Below are positions 36,093-45,052 of a DNA stretch of 64,000 nucleotides, piece by piece. Each line of letters opens with the position of its first letter. Position 1 is the first letter of the stretch. Source of the DNA: Roseisalinus antarcticus (lineage in GTDB: Bacteria > Pseudomonadota > Alphaproteobacteria > Rhodobacterales > Rhodobacteraceae); assembly GCF_900172355.1 (NCBI RefSeq), contig NZ_FWFZ01000009.1:1-64000 (forward strand), given 5' to 3'. The notes under the pieces are model-generated. The model saw nothing but the letters and a program-made list of their open reading frames with translations. It was not told the DNA's origin and ran no database searches. The position numbers and the translations under genes were made by a program.

Positions 36093-36602
36093 ATGGCCGA
36101 ATATCCAACCAGTTTCGACCGGGACGACCTGCTCAAATGCGCCCGGGGTGAGCTCTTCGGACCCGGCAACGCGCAGCTACCCGAGCCGCCGATGCTGATG
36201 ATGGACCGGATCACCGACGTCTCGGGCGATGGCGGCACCCATGGCAAGGGCCACGTGGTGGCGGAATTCGACATCAACCCAGACCTGTGGTTCTTCGACT
36301 GCCACTTCCCCGGCAACCCGATCATGCCCGGCTGCCTCGGCCTCGACGGCCTGTGGCAGCTGACGGGCTTCAACCTCGGCTGGCGCGGCTGGCAGGGCCG
36401 CGGTTATGCACTGGGCGTGGGCGAGGTCAAGCTGACAGGCATGGTGCGCCCGGACCGCAATATGCTTACCTACCACGTCGACTTCACCAAGGCCGTCCAG
36501 AGCCGGCGCCTGACCATGGGCGTGGCCGACGGTCGGGTCGAGGCCGACGGAGAGACCATCTATCTGGTCAAGGACATGAAGGTCGCGCTCTCCGAGAGCT
36601 GA
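36093..36602 (+). CDS. fabA: 3-Hydroxydecanoyl-ACP dehydratase/isomerase
   Basis: A protein of 169 residues. Active-site H71 ([14 protein letters not shown]) and D85 (LGLDGLWQL) are where expected for FabA. It dehydrates 3-hydroxydecanoyl-ACP and isomerises the trans-2 to the cis-3 product, the branch point to unsaturated fatty acids. The next gene, fabB, elongates the cis product. The start has CCCGCCAGC before it, only a weak ribosome-binding site. Confidence 0.97.
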   Translation: MAEYPTSFDRDDLLKCARGELFGPGNAQLPEPPMLMMDRITDVSGDGGTHGKGHVVAEFDINPDLWFFDCHFPGNPIMPGCLGLDGLWQLTGFNLGWRGWQGRGYALGVGEVKLTGMVRPDRNMLTYHVDFTKAVQSRRLTMGVADGRVEADGETIYLVKDMKVALSES

Positions 36603-36624
36603 CCCACCAAAGCAGGGAGGCGTC

Positions 36625-37854
36625 ATGCGCCGCGTCGTCGTTACAGGACTGGGCATCGTCTCGCCCATCGGAAACAACGCTGCCGAGGTCGAAGCCTCGC
36701 TGCGCGCGGGCCGCTCGGGCATCGTCGCGGTCGAGGAGATGGCCGAACACGGCTTTCGCTCGCAGATCGCGGGAACCCCCAAGATCGACGTGACCGAGCA
36801 TGTGGACAAACGCGCCCTGCGCTTCATGGGCCCCGGGGCGGCCTACGCCCATATCGCCATGACCCAGGCCATCGCCGACGCGGGCCTCGAGGAAAGTGAC
36901 GTGGTCAACCCCCGCTCCGGGCTGATCGCGGGCTCCGGCGGGCCCTCGACCTCGGCCATGTTCGCCGCCCACAGGACGGTGATCGAGAAGGGCTCGCCCA
37001 AGCGGATCGGACCCTTCGCGGTGCCAAAGTGCATGTCCTCGACGATCTCGGCCAACCTCTCGACGGCGTTCCGGATCAAGGGGATCAACTACTCGATCAC
37101 CTCGGCCTGCTCGACCTCGCTGCATTGCATCGGGGCCGCGTCCGAGCAGATCATGATGGGCAAGCAGGACATCATGTTCGCCGGCGGCGCCGAAGAACTG
37201 GACTGGACCCTGTCGTGCCTGTTCGACGCCATGGGCGCGATGAGCTCGCGGTTCAACGACACCCCCGACCGCGCCAGCCGCGCCTTCGACGCGGACCGCG
37301 ACGGCTTTGTCATCGCCGGCGGCGGCGGCATGGTCGTGCTGGAAGACTACGAGCACGCCAAGGCCCGCGGTGCCAGGATCTATGCCGAGGTCACCGGCTT
37401 CGCCGCGACCTCCGACGGGCATGACATGGTCGCCCCCTCCGGCGAAGGCGGCGAGCGCGCCATGCGGATCGCGCTCCAGACCCTGCCCGAGGATCGCCAG
37501 GTCGGCTATATCAACGCCCATGGCACCTCGACGCCGGTCGGCGATGTGGGCGAGGTTCAGGCCGTGCGCCGGGTCTTCGGCCAGGGCACGACCCCGCCGA
37601 TCAGCTCGACCAAGTCGATGACCGGCCACAGCCAGGGCGCGACCGGCGCACAGGAGGCCGTCTATTGCCTGCTGATGCTCGAAAAGGACTTCATCGCCCC
37701 GTCGATCAACGTCGAGACCCTCGACCCGGAGCTTGCCCCGTCCGAGATCGCGACCTCCCTGGTCGAGGATGCCGGGCTGGATACCGTGATGACCAACAGC
37801 TTCGGCTTCGGCGGAACCAATGGGTCCATGCTGCTGTCGAAACTGAGGGACTGA
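36625..37854 (+). CDS. fabB: 3-Oxoacyl-ACP synthase I
   Basis: A protein of 409 residues of the thiolase fold. The catalytic Cys is C162 in [14 protein letters not shown], with His in [11 protein letters not shown] (about 297) and [10 protein letters not shown] (about 332), plus the N-terminal [15 protein letters not shown]. It condenses malonyl-ACP with acyl-ACP, including the cis-decenoyl product of FabA. It starts 22 bp after fabA with AGGGAGG upstream. Confidence 0.97.
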   Translation: MRRVVVTGLGIVSPIGNNAAEVEASLRAGRSGIVAVEEMAEHGFRSQIAGTPKIDVTEHVDKRALRFMGPGAAYAHIAMTQAIADAGLEESDVVNPRSGLIAGSGGPSTSAMFAAHRTVIEKGSPKRIGPFAVPKCMSSTISANLSTAFRIKGINYSITSACSTSLHCIGAASEQIMMGKQDIMFAGGAEELDWTLSCLFDAMGAMSSRFNDTPDRASRAFDADRDGFVIAGGGGMVVLEDYEHAKARGARIYAEVTGFAATSDGHDMVAPSGEGGERAMRIALQTLPEDRQVGYINAHGTSTPVGDVGEVQAVRRVFGQGTTPPISSTKSMTGHSQGATGAQEAVYCLLMLEKDFIAPSINVETLDPELAPSEIATSLVEDAGLDTVMTNSFGFGGTNGSMLLSKLRD

Positions 37855-37858
37855 GGCC

Positions 37859-38659
37859 ATGACCATTTCGATGTCCGGCAAGCGCGGCCTTGTCATGGGG
37901 GTCGCCAACGAGCGGTCCATCGCGTGGGGCATCGCCCAGGCGCTGCACGAGGCGGGCGCGGAGCTCGCCTTCAGCTACCAGGGAGAGCAGCTCAAACGCC
38001 GGGTGGAGCCGCTGATGGCCGGGATCGGCAGCGACATCCTCGTCGAGGCCGACGTGACCGACGACGCCTCGCTCGACGCGGCCTTCGCCACCCTGGCCGA
38101 GCGCTGGGGCACGATCGACTTCCTGGTCCATGCCATCGCGTTCTCGGACAAGTCGGAACTGGCGGGCCGGTTCTGCGACACTTCGCGGGCGAACTTCCAG
38201 ACCTCGCTGAACGTGTCGTGCTACAGTTTCATCGATGTGTCGCGCCGGGCGGCGGCGCTGATGCCGGACGGCGGGTCGCTAATCACGCTGACCTACCAGG
38301 GCAGCCAGAAGGTGATCCCGTTCTACAACGTGATGGGCGTGGCCAAGGCCGCGCTGGAATCGGCCACCCGCTACCTGGCCAACGACCTCGGGCCGCAGGG
38401 CATCCGGGTCAACGCGATCTCTCCGGGTCCGATGAAAACGCTGGCCGGGGCGGCCGTGACCGGCGCCCGGCGCACCTTCAAGCACGCCGAGACCAACGCC
38501 CCCCTGCGCGCCAACGCCACGCTGGCCGCGGTCGGCGGCACGGCGGTCTGGCTCTGCTCGGACGCGGGCGCCTTTACCAGCGGCGAGGTCGTCCACGTGG
38601 ACGGCGGCTATCACATCATCGGGATGCCACGTCCCGACATGATGCCCCCGGCCACCTGA
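37859..38659 (+). CDS. fabI: Enoyl-ACP reductase (NADH)
   Basis: A protein of 266 residues, an atypical short-chain dehydrogenase. It has GKRGLVMGVANERSIAWGIAQ, the catalytic Tyr/Lys pattern TYQGSQKVIPFYNVMGVAKAAL (Tyr and Lys eight residues apart), and ISPGPMKTLAG. It reduces trans-2-enoyl-ACP in the last step of each elongation cycle. It starts 4 bp after fabB, so the three fab genes form one operon. Confidence 0.96.
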   Translation: MTISMSGKRGLVMGVANERSIAWGIAQALHEAGAELAFSYQGEQLKRRVEPLMAGIGSDILVEADVTDDASLDAAFATLAERWGTIDFLVHAIAFSDKSELAGRFCDTSRANFQTSLNVSCYSFIDVSRRAAALMPDGGSLITLTYQGSQKVIPFYNVMGVAKAALESATRYLANDLGPQGIRVNAISPGPMKTLAGAAVTGARRTFKHAETNAPLRANATLAAVGGTAVWLCSDAGAFTSGEVVHVDGGYHIIGMPRPDMMPPAT

Positions 38660-38700
38660 CGGCCGCGCAGACGGCCCGGCCCCGCCCCCGGCGTTTCGCG

Positions 38701-39852
38701 TCAGGCGGAGGCAGCCTCGGCGTCCGTCCTCGGCGGCGCCAGCACCGGCGCGAAATACCAGGCCAGCAGCGTGAACGGCAGCAGCGCCGCCATCGCCATG
38801 CGCAGGCCCGCGACCTCGGCGACAAAGCCGAAGGCGGGCGGCGAGACGAAGCCGATCACTGTCGAGATCAGGGAGAACGCGGCCATGGTCTCGGCCGCCG
38901 GCCGGCCCGGGGTCTTGGCGGCGGCCGAAAAGCCCAGCGGGATCGAGATGCAGATCCCCAGCCCGATCACCGCGAAGCCCGTCAGCGCCAGCATCGGCCC
39001 TTGGGCCACGACCACCATGACGATGCCCGCGGCGGTGGCGGCGGCCATGGTCCGCTCGACCGCCAGCGCCCCCCAGCGCTGCACACCGCCGTCGCCCAGG
39101 AACCGGCCCAGGGTCAGCGCCCCGATCAGCGCCGGCAGAGCCAGCGCGGCGAACTGCTCTGACAGGCCCAGCGCGTCGCGCAGGTAGATCACGCCCCAGC
39201 TGCGGCCGATGCCCTCCAGCAGGATCCCCGCCGTGGCAAACCCCGCGATCACGAAGGCCGCCCGGCCCGGGATCGCGAAGCGGCGCGGCGCCCCCGCCCC
39301 CGGCCGGGCGGGATGGTCCCGCAAGGGCCCGATGAGCCACAGCGTCAGCCCGGTCGCCACAAGGGCGAAGACCGTGAAATGCGTCACCGGCGCCGTGCCC
39401 AGGCCGATCAGGCCGACCGAGGCCAGCGAGACCCCGAGAAACCCGATCCCCCACCAGCCGTGACAGCGGTTCATGATCCGCCGCCCGCTCTGCGCCTCGA
39501 TCCGGTCGGCCTCGACGTTGATCGCGAGATTGCCCAGCGCCAGCCCCACGCCGAAGCCCAGAAGCGCCAGCGCCGGCAGACCGGGGGCGAGGGCCACGGG
39601 GATGGTCATGGCAGCAAAGACCGGCAGGCCGGCCAGCAGGCTGCGGCGGGGACCCACGCTCTCGACCAGCGCCGACACGAAGAGGTTGCCCAGAACGACC
39701 CCGGCCGGCATCGCCGTCAGCGCGAGCCCGAAGGCGCCCTTGGACAGGCCGAGCGCGGCCTGTATCTCTGGCAGGCGGGCATAGAGCACGCCAACGCAGC
39801 TGCCGTGCAATGCGAACGCCGCCATCACGCGCACCGCGTGGGTCATTGTCAT
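38701..39852 (-). CDS. MFS transporter, 12-helix type
   Basis: A protein of 383 residues with about twelve membrane helices. The loop after helix 2 is present as ESVGPRRSLLAG, a GxxxR-like motif, and the first helix region reads HGSCVGVLYARLPEIQAALGLS, common to the YbjJ-type sugar or drug exporter-like group. The substrate cannot be told. The start at 39852 was chosen by an AGGA about 10 bp upstream; a second ATG lies two codons on. Confidence 0.85.
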   Translation of the reverse strand: MTMTHAVRVMAAFALHGSCVGVLYARLPEIQAALGLSKGAFGLALTAMPAGVVLGNLFVSALVESVGPRRSLLAGLPVFAAMTIPVALAPGLPALALLGFGVGLALGNLAINVEADRIEAQSGRRIMNRCHGWWGIGFLGVSLASVGLIGLGTAPVTHFTVFALVATGLTLWLIGPLRDHPARPGAGAPRRFAIPGRAAFVIAGFATAGILLEGIGRSWGVIYLRDALGLSEQFAALALPALIGALTLGRFLGDGGVQRWGALAVERTMAAATAAGIVMVVVAQGPMLALTGFAVIGLGICISIPLGFSAAAKTPGRPAAETMAAFSLISTVIGFVSPPAFGFVAEVAGLRMAMAALLPFTLLAWYFAPVLAPPRTDAEAASA

Positions 39853-39960
39853 CTGTCGGGAATCCTGTGGAAGCTGGACCTTGGTCTTGGCGCGCGGCGC
39901 GGCGAAGGGCAAGGCGCCGCGGCCGAACGTCGGGCCCGGCGGATTCCGCAGAAGGTCCGC

Positions 39961-39998
39961 ACAAGAAAAGAGACCGCGAAAGTCTTCCTTTCGCGGTC
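39961..39998 (-). terminator. Rho-independent terminator of the SlyD-type gene
   Basis: A perfect 11-bp stem, GACCGCGAAAG (39972-39982) with CTTTCGCGGTC (39988-39998) and a 5-nt loop. On the minus strand it is followed by TCTTTTCTTGT. It lies 66 bp after the stop at 40064 and before the MFS gene. Confidence 0.85.
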
Positions 39999-40063
39999 CC
40001 AGTCTGTTGCGGCCCGTCCATTGCGGCCTCTTTGATCAGGCCCGTCCGGTGCTGCCCGTTCGA

Positions 40064-40498
40064 TCAGGCCGCGTTGATGTCGACCAGCTCGATGGCGAAG
40101 GTCAGATCCTTGCCCGCCAGCGGGTGGTTCGCGTCGAGCGTGACCTCGGCGTCGGTCGCCTCGACCACTGTGACGGGAACGACCTGCCCCTGCGGCGTCT
40201 GCATCTGCAGCCGGGTGCCCGGATCGACCGGCACGTCGTCGGGGATCTGGTCGCGGGGAATCGCCTGCCGCGCCGCCGGGTCGGCCTCGCCATAGGCATC
40301 GGCACAGGGCACGGCCACGGTCTTGGTCTCACCGACCGCCATGCCCGGAAGCGCCTTGTCGAGCCCAGGGATGATCTGGCCGGAGCCGACTTCGAATTCC
40401 AGCGGGTCGCGGCCCTGGCTGCTGTCGAAGGTGGCGCCATCGTCGAGGGTGCCAGTGTAGTGAATGCGCACGGTGTCGCCGGTCTTGACCTGCGTCAT
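40064..40498 (-). CDS. FKBP-type peptidyl-prolyl isomerase, SlyD-like
   Basis: A protein of 144 residues. The FKBP domain is split by an insert-in-flap domain as in SlyD: VRIHYTGTLDDGATFDSS, VGSGQIIPGLDKALPGM, the insert from about 70 to 120, then the signature VTLDANHPLAGKDLTFAIELVDI. The His-rich metal-binding tail of SlyD is missing. It catalyses proline cis-trans isomerisation and acts as a chaperone in the cytoplasm. It is monocistronic with its own terminator. Confidence 0.92.
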   Translation of the reverse strand: MTQVKTGDTVRIHYTGTLDDGATFDSSQGRDPLEFEVGSGQIIPGLDKALPGMAVGETKTVAVPCADAYGEADPAARQAIPRDQIPDDVPVDPGTRLQMQTPQGQVVPVTVVEATDAEVTLDANHPLAGKDLTFAIELVDINAA

Positions 40499-40665
40499 GG
40501 GAAATCTCCGTATCGGTTTGAGGGAGGAAAAGGGATGAGGAGGCCACCAGTCTCGGCGGGTGCTCCGGCTCTCCCCCTTAGGCTAGGCATCCTTGGCGGG
40601 AATTGCAAATCCCCCGCCCGGTTTTGGCCTTTTCCACCCCCCGCCCCCCATGCGACTGTGCCGCC

Positions 40666-41343
40666 ATGAGCATCAAGACCTGCATTTTCGACGCCTATGG
40701 CACGCTGTTCGACGTGAACGCGGCCGCCCGCGACGCCGCCCGGGAGCCGGGGCGCGAGGCGCTGGCCGAGGTCTGGCCCGGCCTTGCGCGGGACTGGCGG
40801 CTGAAGCAGCTGCAATACACCTGGCTGCGGGCGGTCGCGGGGCGGCACTGCGATTTCTGGCAGGTCACCGAGGACGGGCTGGACTGGGCGATGGAGGCGG
40901 CGGGCCTCGACGATGCCGACCTGCGCCGGCGGCTGCTGGATCTTTACCGGACCCTACCGGCCTACCCCGAGGTGCCGGCCATGCTCCGGGGCCTGACGGA
41001 CCGGGGCGTGGCCTGCGCGATCCTGTCGAACGGCGCCCCCGAGATGCTGGAGGCCGCCGTCGCCTCGGCCGGGATCGGCGACCGGCTGAGCGCGGTGCTG
41101 TCCGTGGAGCGCGCGGGCGTGTTCAAGCCCTCGCCCCGGGTCTACGACCTTGTCGGCGAGGAATTCAGCACGCGGGCCGAAGAGGTTCTGTTCGTGTCGT
41201 CCAACGGCTGGGACGCGGCGGGGGCTGCGGGCTACGGCTTTCGCACGGTCTGGGTGAACCGGGCGGGCGAGCCCATGGACCGGCTCTATGCGCAGCCCCA
41301 CCACGTCCTTGCCGACCTGACCGCGATCGGAGAGCTGATCTGA
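40666..41343 (+). CDS. Haloacid dehalogenase, type II
   Basis: A protein of 225 residues of the HAD superfamily. The nucleophile Asp is D9 in CIFDAYGTLFDV. The 2-haloacid dehalogenase pattern continues with LKQLQYTWLRAV, ILSNGAPEMLEAAV, VFKPSPRVYDL and FVSSNGWDAAGA. The family converts (S)-2-haloacids to (R)-2-hydroxy acids with inversion. It is coupled to the next gene by an ATG/TGA overlap. The Asn/Lys/Ser pattern supports dehalogenase rather than phosphatase activity. Confidence 0.88.
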   Translation: MSIKTCIFDAYGTLFDVNAAARDAAREPGREALAEVWPGLARDWRLKQLQYTWLRAVAGRHCDFWQVTEDGLDWAMEAAGLDDADLRRRLLDLYRTLPAYPEVPAMLRGLTDRGVACAILSNGAPEMLEAAVASAGIGDRLSAVLSVERAGVFKPSPRVYDLVGEEFSTRAEEVLFVSSNGWDAAGAAGYGFRTVWVNRAGEPMDRLYAQPHHVLADLTAIGELI

Positions 41344-42164
41344 TGCCGAGTTTCACCACGTCCGACGGGCTGAACCTCCATTTCGACGACCAGGGCGACG
41401 GGGCCCCGGTGCTCTGCCTCGCCGGTCTGACGCGGAACGGCGACGATTTCGCCTACCTGCTGCCGCATCTTGCGGGCCACCGCGTCATCCGGCTGGATTA
41501 TCGCGGGCGCGGCCTGTCGGACTACGCGACCGACTGGAGCACATACACCATCCCGACCGAGGCGCGGGACGTGATCGAGCTGCTGGATCATCTGGGGCTG
41601 GAGCGGGTCTCGATCATCGGCACCTCACGCGGCGGGCTGGTGGCCATGGCATTGGCGAGCATGGCGCCGGAGCGGCTGGACCGGGTGATCTTCAACGACA
41701 TCGGCCCGGTGATCGACATGGCGGGGCTGGGGCGGATCATGGCCTATGTGGGCACATCCGCGCCCCTGCCCGATCTGGAGGCCGGCGCCCGCCAGCTGGC
41801 AGCCGCACATGCCGCCGATTTCCCCGGCGTGCCCCTGGACCGTTGGCGCACAGAGGCTGCCGCCCGCTGGACCGCGGGCCCGGAGGGGCTGACGCTGCGC
41901 TACGACGCGCATCTGCGCGACGCGCTGATGGCGGTGGCGGGACAGCCGGCGCCGCCGGACCCCTGGGCCTTTTTCGCGCCGATGACCGGCCTGCCGCTGG
42001 GGGTGATCCGGGGCGCGAATTCGGACCTGCTGAGCGCGGAGACCCTGGCCGAGATGCACAAGCGCCATCCGGGGATGCGCTCGGTGACGGTGCCGGATCG
42101 AGGCCATGTGCCGTTTCTCGACGAACCCGAGGCGCTGGCCCTGATCCACGACGTGCTGTCGTGA
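41343..42164 (+). CDS. Alpha/beta hydrolase
   Basis: A protein of 273 residues. It has the oxyanion region CLAGLTRNGDDFAYL, RLDYRGRGLSDY, the nucleophile elbow GTSRGGLVAM (Ser about 101), and the final His in VPDRGHVPFLDEP. Such neighbours of dehalogenases may be esterases or haloalkane-type hydrolases; the nucleophile here is Ser, not Asp, so an esterase-type role is likelier. The start overlaps the dehalogenase stop. Confidence 0.85.
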   Translation: MPSFTTSDGLNLHFDDQGDGAPVLCLAGLTRNGDDFAYLLPHLAGHRVIRLDYRGRGLSDYATDWSTYTIPTEARDVIELLDHLGLERVSIIGTSRGGLVAMALASMAPERLDRVIFNDIGPVIDMAGLGRIMAYVGTSAPLPDLEAGARQLAAAHAADFPGVPLDRWRTEAAARWTAGPEGLTLRYDAHLRDALMAVAGQPAPPDPWAFFAPMTGLPLGVIRGANSDLLSAETLAEMHKRHPGMRSVTVPDRGHVPFLDEPEALALIHDVLS

Positions 42165-42201
42165 GGCCCGCGGCCTGCCCCCTCTCAGGACCCGACCGCA
42201 G

Positions 42202-43185
42202 ATGAACATCGACATGATCCGCACCGCCGCCGGCCGCCTTGACGGACACGCCAGGCGCACGCCGCTTCTTGGCTCGCCCTTCCTCGACCGCCTCGCCGGT
42301 CGGCGGGTGCTGATCAAGGCCGAGTGCCTGCAGCACACCGGGTCGTTCAAGTATCGCGGCGCGTTCTCGGCAATCTCCGCGCTGACCGCCGAGGTCCGGG
42401 CGAACGGCGTGCTGGCCTATTCCAGCGGCAACCATGCCCAGGGCATCGCGCTGGCCGGACAGCAGCATGGCATCCCGGTCGTCATCGTCATGCCCTCGGA
42501 CGCGCCGCGCCTGAAGCTGGCCAATACCCGCGCCCTAGGGGCCGAGGTCATCGAATACGACCGCGGCCGCGAGAACCGCGAAGAGATCGGCGGCGCGATC
42601 GCCGCCGAGCGCGGGCTGACCCTGATACCGCCCTACGATTCGCCCCAGGTCATCGCCGGCCAGGGCACCGTCGGGCTGGAGATCGCCGAGGACGCCCGGC
42701 GCCTCGGGATCGACCGCGCCGACGTGCTGGTCTGCTGCGGCGGCGGCGGGCTGACCTCGGGCGTGGCCCTCGCGCTGCAGGCCGGGGCGACGGGCCTGTG
42801 CGCTCGCCCGGTCGAGCCCGTGGGGTTCGACGACACCGCCCGCTCGCTGATCTCGCATCGGATCGAGCGCAACGCGACGACCGCGGGCTCTCTTTGCGAC
42901 GCGGTGCTGACGCCCGCGCCCGGAGAGCTGACCTTCCCGATCATGGACAGACTCTGCGGCCCGGGCCTGTCGGTCACCGACGACGAGGCGCTTCTGGCCA
43001 TGGCGCACGCGTTCCAGCGGCTCAAGATCGTGCTCGAGCCCGGCGGCGCGGTGGCCCTCGCCGCCGCCCTGTTCCGGCCGTCCGAAATCGCGGGGGACAC
43101 GGTGATCGCCGTCGCCTCGGGCGGCAATGTCGATGCGCCTGTCTTTGCCCGCGCGCTGTCGATGTTGGGAGGCGACAGCGCCTGA
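42202..43185 (+). CDS. Threonine/serine dehydratase (PLP, fold type II)
   Basis: A protein of 327 residues, without the regulatory C-terminal domain of biosynthetic IlvA. The PLP lysine is in HTGSFKYRGAFSA (about 52), with SSGNHAQGIALAG and the phosphate-binding CGGGGLTSG (about 180). It deaminates Thr or Ser to 2-oxo acids, or racemises Ser. It is probably a catabolic enzyme. It follows the hydrolase by 37 bp and may be in the same transcript. Confidence 0.87.
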   Translation: MNIDMIRTAAGRLDGHARRTPLLGSPFLDRLAGRRVLIKAECLQHTGSFKYRGAFSAISALTAEVRANGVLAYSSGNHAQGIALAGQQHGIPVVIVMPSDAPRLKLANTRALGAEVIEYDRGRENREEIGGAIAAERGLTLIPPYDSPQVIAGQGTVGLEIAEDARRLGIDRADVLVCCGGGGLTSGVALALQAGATGLCARPVEPVGFDDTARSLISHRIERNATTAGSLCDAVLTPAPGELTFPIMDRLCGPGLSVTDDEALLAMAHAFQRLKIVLEPGGAVALAAALFRPSEIAGDTVIAVASGGNVDAPVFARALSMLGGDSA

Positions 43186-43338
43186 CCGATCCCTCCGCAC
43201 CCCCAGCCTCCGCACCCCCAGGCCCCGGGAGGCGTGCGGGACGGCCTGACGGACGGGTGGCCGCCGGCCCCCCATCCGGCGCGGGCCCGTCCCATGCCTT
43301 TTTCGCGACCGACGGTGCGGGCCGGTCGCCGGATCAGA

Positions 43339-43367
43339 TTGACTCCGGTCGCAAGCTGGGATTTTGT
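43339..43367 (+). promoter_or_regulatory. Candidate sigma-70 promoter of the pca-like operon
   Basis: TTGACT (43339-43344) and TTTTGT (43362-43367) are 17 bp apart. The -35 box fits consensus at five of six positions, the -10 box at three. A start near 43374 gives a leader of about 140 nt that contains the hairpin at 43437-43470. Confidence 0.35.
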
Positions 43368-43436
43368 CTGCGGTCAGGGAGGAGGGCCAGAGCTTTCCTG
43401 ACGGCCCGTCCGGGGTCTCGGAAATCTGGCCTGGCT

Positions 43437-43470
43437 GGTTCGGGCCTCGTCAAAGGCGACGGCCCGAACC
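43437..43470 (+). promoter_or_regulatory. Perfect 10-bp inverted repeat in the pca-like leader
   Basis: GGTTCGGGCC (43437-43446) and GGCCCGAACC (43461-43470) are separated by 14 bp, ending 46 bp before the start codon at 43517. As RNA it would be a stable hairpin without U-tract; as DNA it is a possible operator for an IclR- or LysR-type regulator. Neither regulator gene is nearby. Confidence 0.6.
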
Positions 43471-43516
43471 GCTCTATCCGACGCAGCCACTTCACGACGG
43501 CGGGAGACGATCTCAG

Positions 43517-44329
43517 ATGACCGATCACATGATCGACCGGGGAGACGTGACGATTCGGGCCCGAACCGACGGGGTCGAGCATGCGCAGGCGCCGACCCTG
43601 GTGTTCGCCAATTCGCTCGGGACCGACCTGACGATCTGGGACGGGGTCCTGCGGCACCTGCCCGGCGGGCTGCGGATCGTGCGGTTCGACAATCGCGGGC
43701 ACGGCCGATCCTCCGTGCCGCCCGCGCCCTATTCGATGGGCGCGCTGATCGGCGACGCCGAGGCCGTCTGCGATGCGCTGGACGTGCGCGACGCGGTTTT
43801 CGTGGGCCTTTCCATCGGCGGGCAGATCGCCCAGGGGCTTGCCGTCAAGCGGCTGGACATCATCCGGGCTATGGTCCTGTCGAACACCGCCGCGCGGATC
43901 GGCACCAAGGAACTTTGGGACAGCCGGATCGCCGACATCAGGGCCGGCGGGCTGGCCTCGATCGCCGACAGCGTGATGGAGCGGTGGTTTTCCCGCAACT
44001 TTCGCGCAAGCGGCGCCGACGCCCCCTGGCGCGAGCTGCTGCTGGCAACGCCCGAAGAGGGCTATATCGGCTGCTGCGCCGCGATCAGCGGCAGCGACTT
44101 CTTCACCCCGACCTCGGGGCTGCGCCTGCCGACGCTGGCCATCGCCGGGTCCGAGGATGCCTCTACCCCGCCAGACCTGGTACGCGAGACCGCCGAGCTG
44201 ATCCCCGGCTCGCGGTTCGAGCTGATGCGCCGGGTCGGCCACCTGCCAGGCATCGAGGCACCCGAAGCCTACGCCGCGCTGCTCGTGTCCTTCCTGCGCG
44301 AGACCGGGCATCTGACCGAACCCGACTGA
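43517..44329 (+). CDS. pcaD: 3-Oxoadipate enol-lactonase-like hydrolase
   Basis: A protein of 270 residues. It has the PcaD-type opening VFANSLGTDLTIWD, FDNRGHGRSSVP, the nucleophile elbow VGLSIGGQIAQGLA (Ser about 95), Asp in AGSEDASTP, and His in VGHLPGIEAPEAY. In the protocatechuate branch this enzyme opens 3-oxoadipate enol-lactone. A pcaB-like gene follows two genes later. Ring-cleaving pcaGH and pcaC are not in the window, so the real substrate may differ. Confidence 0.82.
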   Translation: MTDHMIDRGDVTIRARTDGVEHAQAPTLVFANSLGTDLTIWDGVLRHLPGGLRIVRFDNRGHGRSSVPPAPYSMGALIGDAEAVCDALDVRDAVFVGLSIGGQIAQGLAVKRLDIIRAMVLSNTAARIGTKELWDSRIADIRAGGLASIADSVMERWFSRNFRASGADAPWRELLLATPEEGYIGCCAAISGSDFFTPTSGLRLPTLAIAGSEDASTPPDLVRETAELIPGSRFELMRRVGHLPGIEAPEAYAALLVSFLRETGHLTEPD

Positions 44330-44330
44330 C

Positions 44331-45038
44331 ATGGCCGAGATCGTGCTTGTGCACGGCTCCTGTCACGGGGCGTGGTGCTGGGACCTGGTCGCGCCGATCC
44401 TGACGGCGGCGGGCCACGACGTCACCGCTGTCGACATGCCCGGGCGCGGCGAGGCCGGTCCGATCGAGACCGCGACCCTCGACAGCTTTGCCCGGGCCAT
44501 CCTGGACCGGATCGAGGGGCGGGCCATGCTCGTCGGCCATTCGGCGGGCGGCTTCGCGATCACGGCGGCGGCAGAGAAAGCCCCCGAAAAGGTCGCGATG
44601 CTGATCCATGTCTGCGCCTTCGTGCCGGTCGCGGGCCAGTCGTTGGCGGACATGCGCCAGCGGATGCCCGACCCGCCCTTGCTGGGCGCCATCGAGGTGG
44701 CGCCGGACCGCTCTCGCTATGGTATCAAGCCGGGCCGGGCGGTGGATCTGTTCTACCGGGACGTGCCGCCGAAGCTGGCGCGGGAGGCCGCGGGCAGGCT
44801 CTGCCTTGAGGCGACCCGGCCGCAGGAAACGCCGCTGGCCTCGGTGAACCGGGCGGCGGCGCTGCCGCGCCGCTATGTGCTGTGCACCGAGGACCGCACG
44901 ATCCTGCCGGCCATACAGCAGGAGATGGTCGCAGATTGGCCCGCGGCGCATGTGATCCGCATGCAGAGCGGGCATTCGCCGTTCCTGTCCGATCCGGACG
45001 GGCTGGCCGGACATATCCTGGACTTCACCCGGGGCTGA
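44331..45038 (+). CDS. Alpha/beta hydrolase, salicylate-esterase/pyrethroid-hydrolase type
   Basis: A protein of 235 residues starting AEIVLVHGSCHGAWCWDLV, the hallmark of the methyl-ester or hydroxynitrile-lyase-like branch of hydrolases. Nucleophile Ser lies in VGHSAGGFAIT (about 70), and His in MQSGHSPFLSDPDG near the end. It starts 1 bp after the pcaD-like stop and is certainly co-transcribed. It may free an aromatic acid from its methyl ester before further breakdown, which is inference. Confidence 0.83.
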   Translation: MAEIVLVHGSCHGAWCWDLVAPILTAAGHDVTAVDMPGRGEAGPIETATLDSFARAILDRIEGRAMLVGHSAGGFAITAAAEKAPEKVAMLIHVCAFVPVAGQSLADMRQRMPDPPLLGAIEVAPDRSRYGIKPGRAVDLFYRDVPPKLAREAAGRLCLEATRPQETPLASVNRAAALPRRYVLCTEDRTILPAIQQEMVADWPAAHVIRMQSGHSPFLSDPDGLAGHILDFTRG

Positions 45039-45052
45039 CATGGGGGGCTGAC

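Larger units (their letters stand above)
43186..43516 (+). promoter_or_regulatory. 330-bp upstream region of the pca-like operon, no gene
   Basis: The region starts with two exact 15-bp direct repeats, CCTCCGCACCCCCAG (43192-43206 and 43207-43221). A candidate promoter follows (43339-43367) and then a hairpin leader (43437-43470). No reading frame looks like a gene. Confidence 0.55.
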
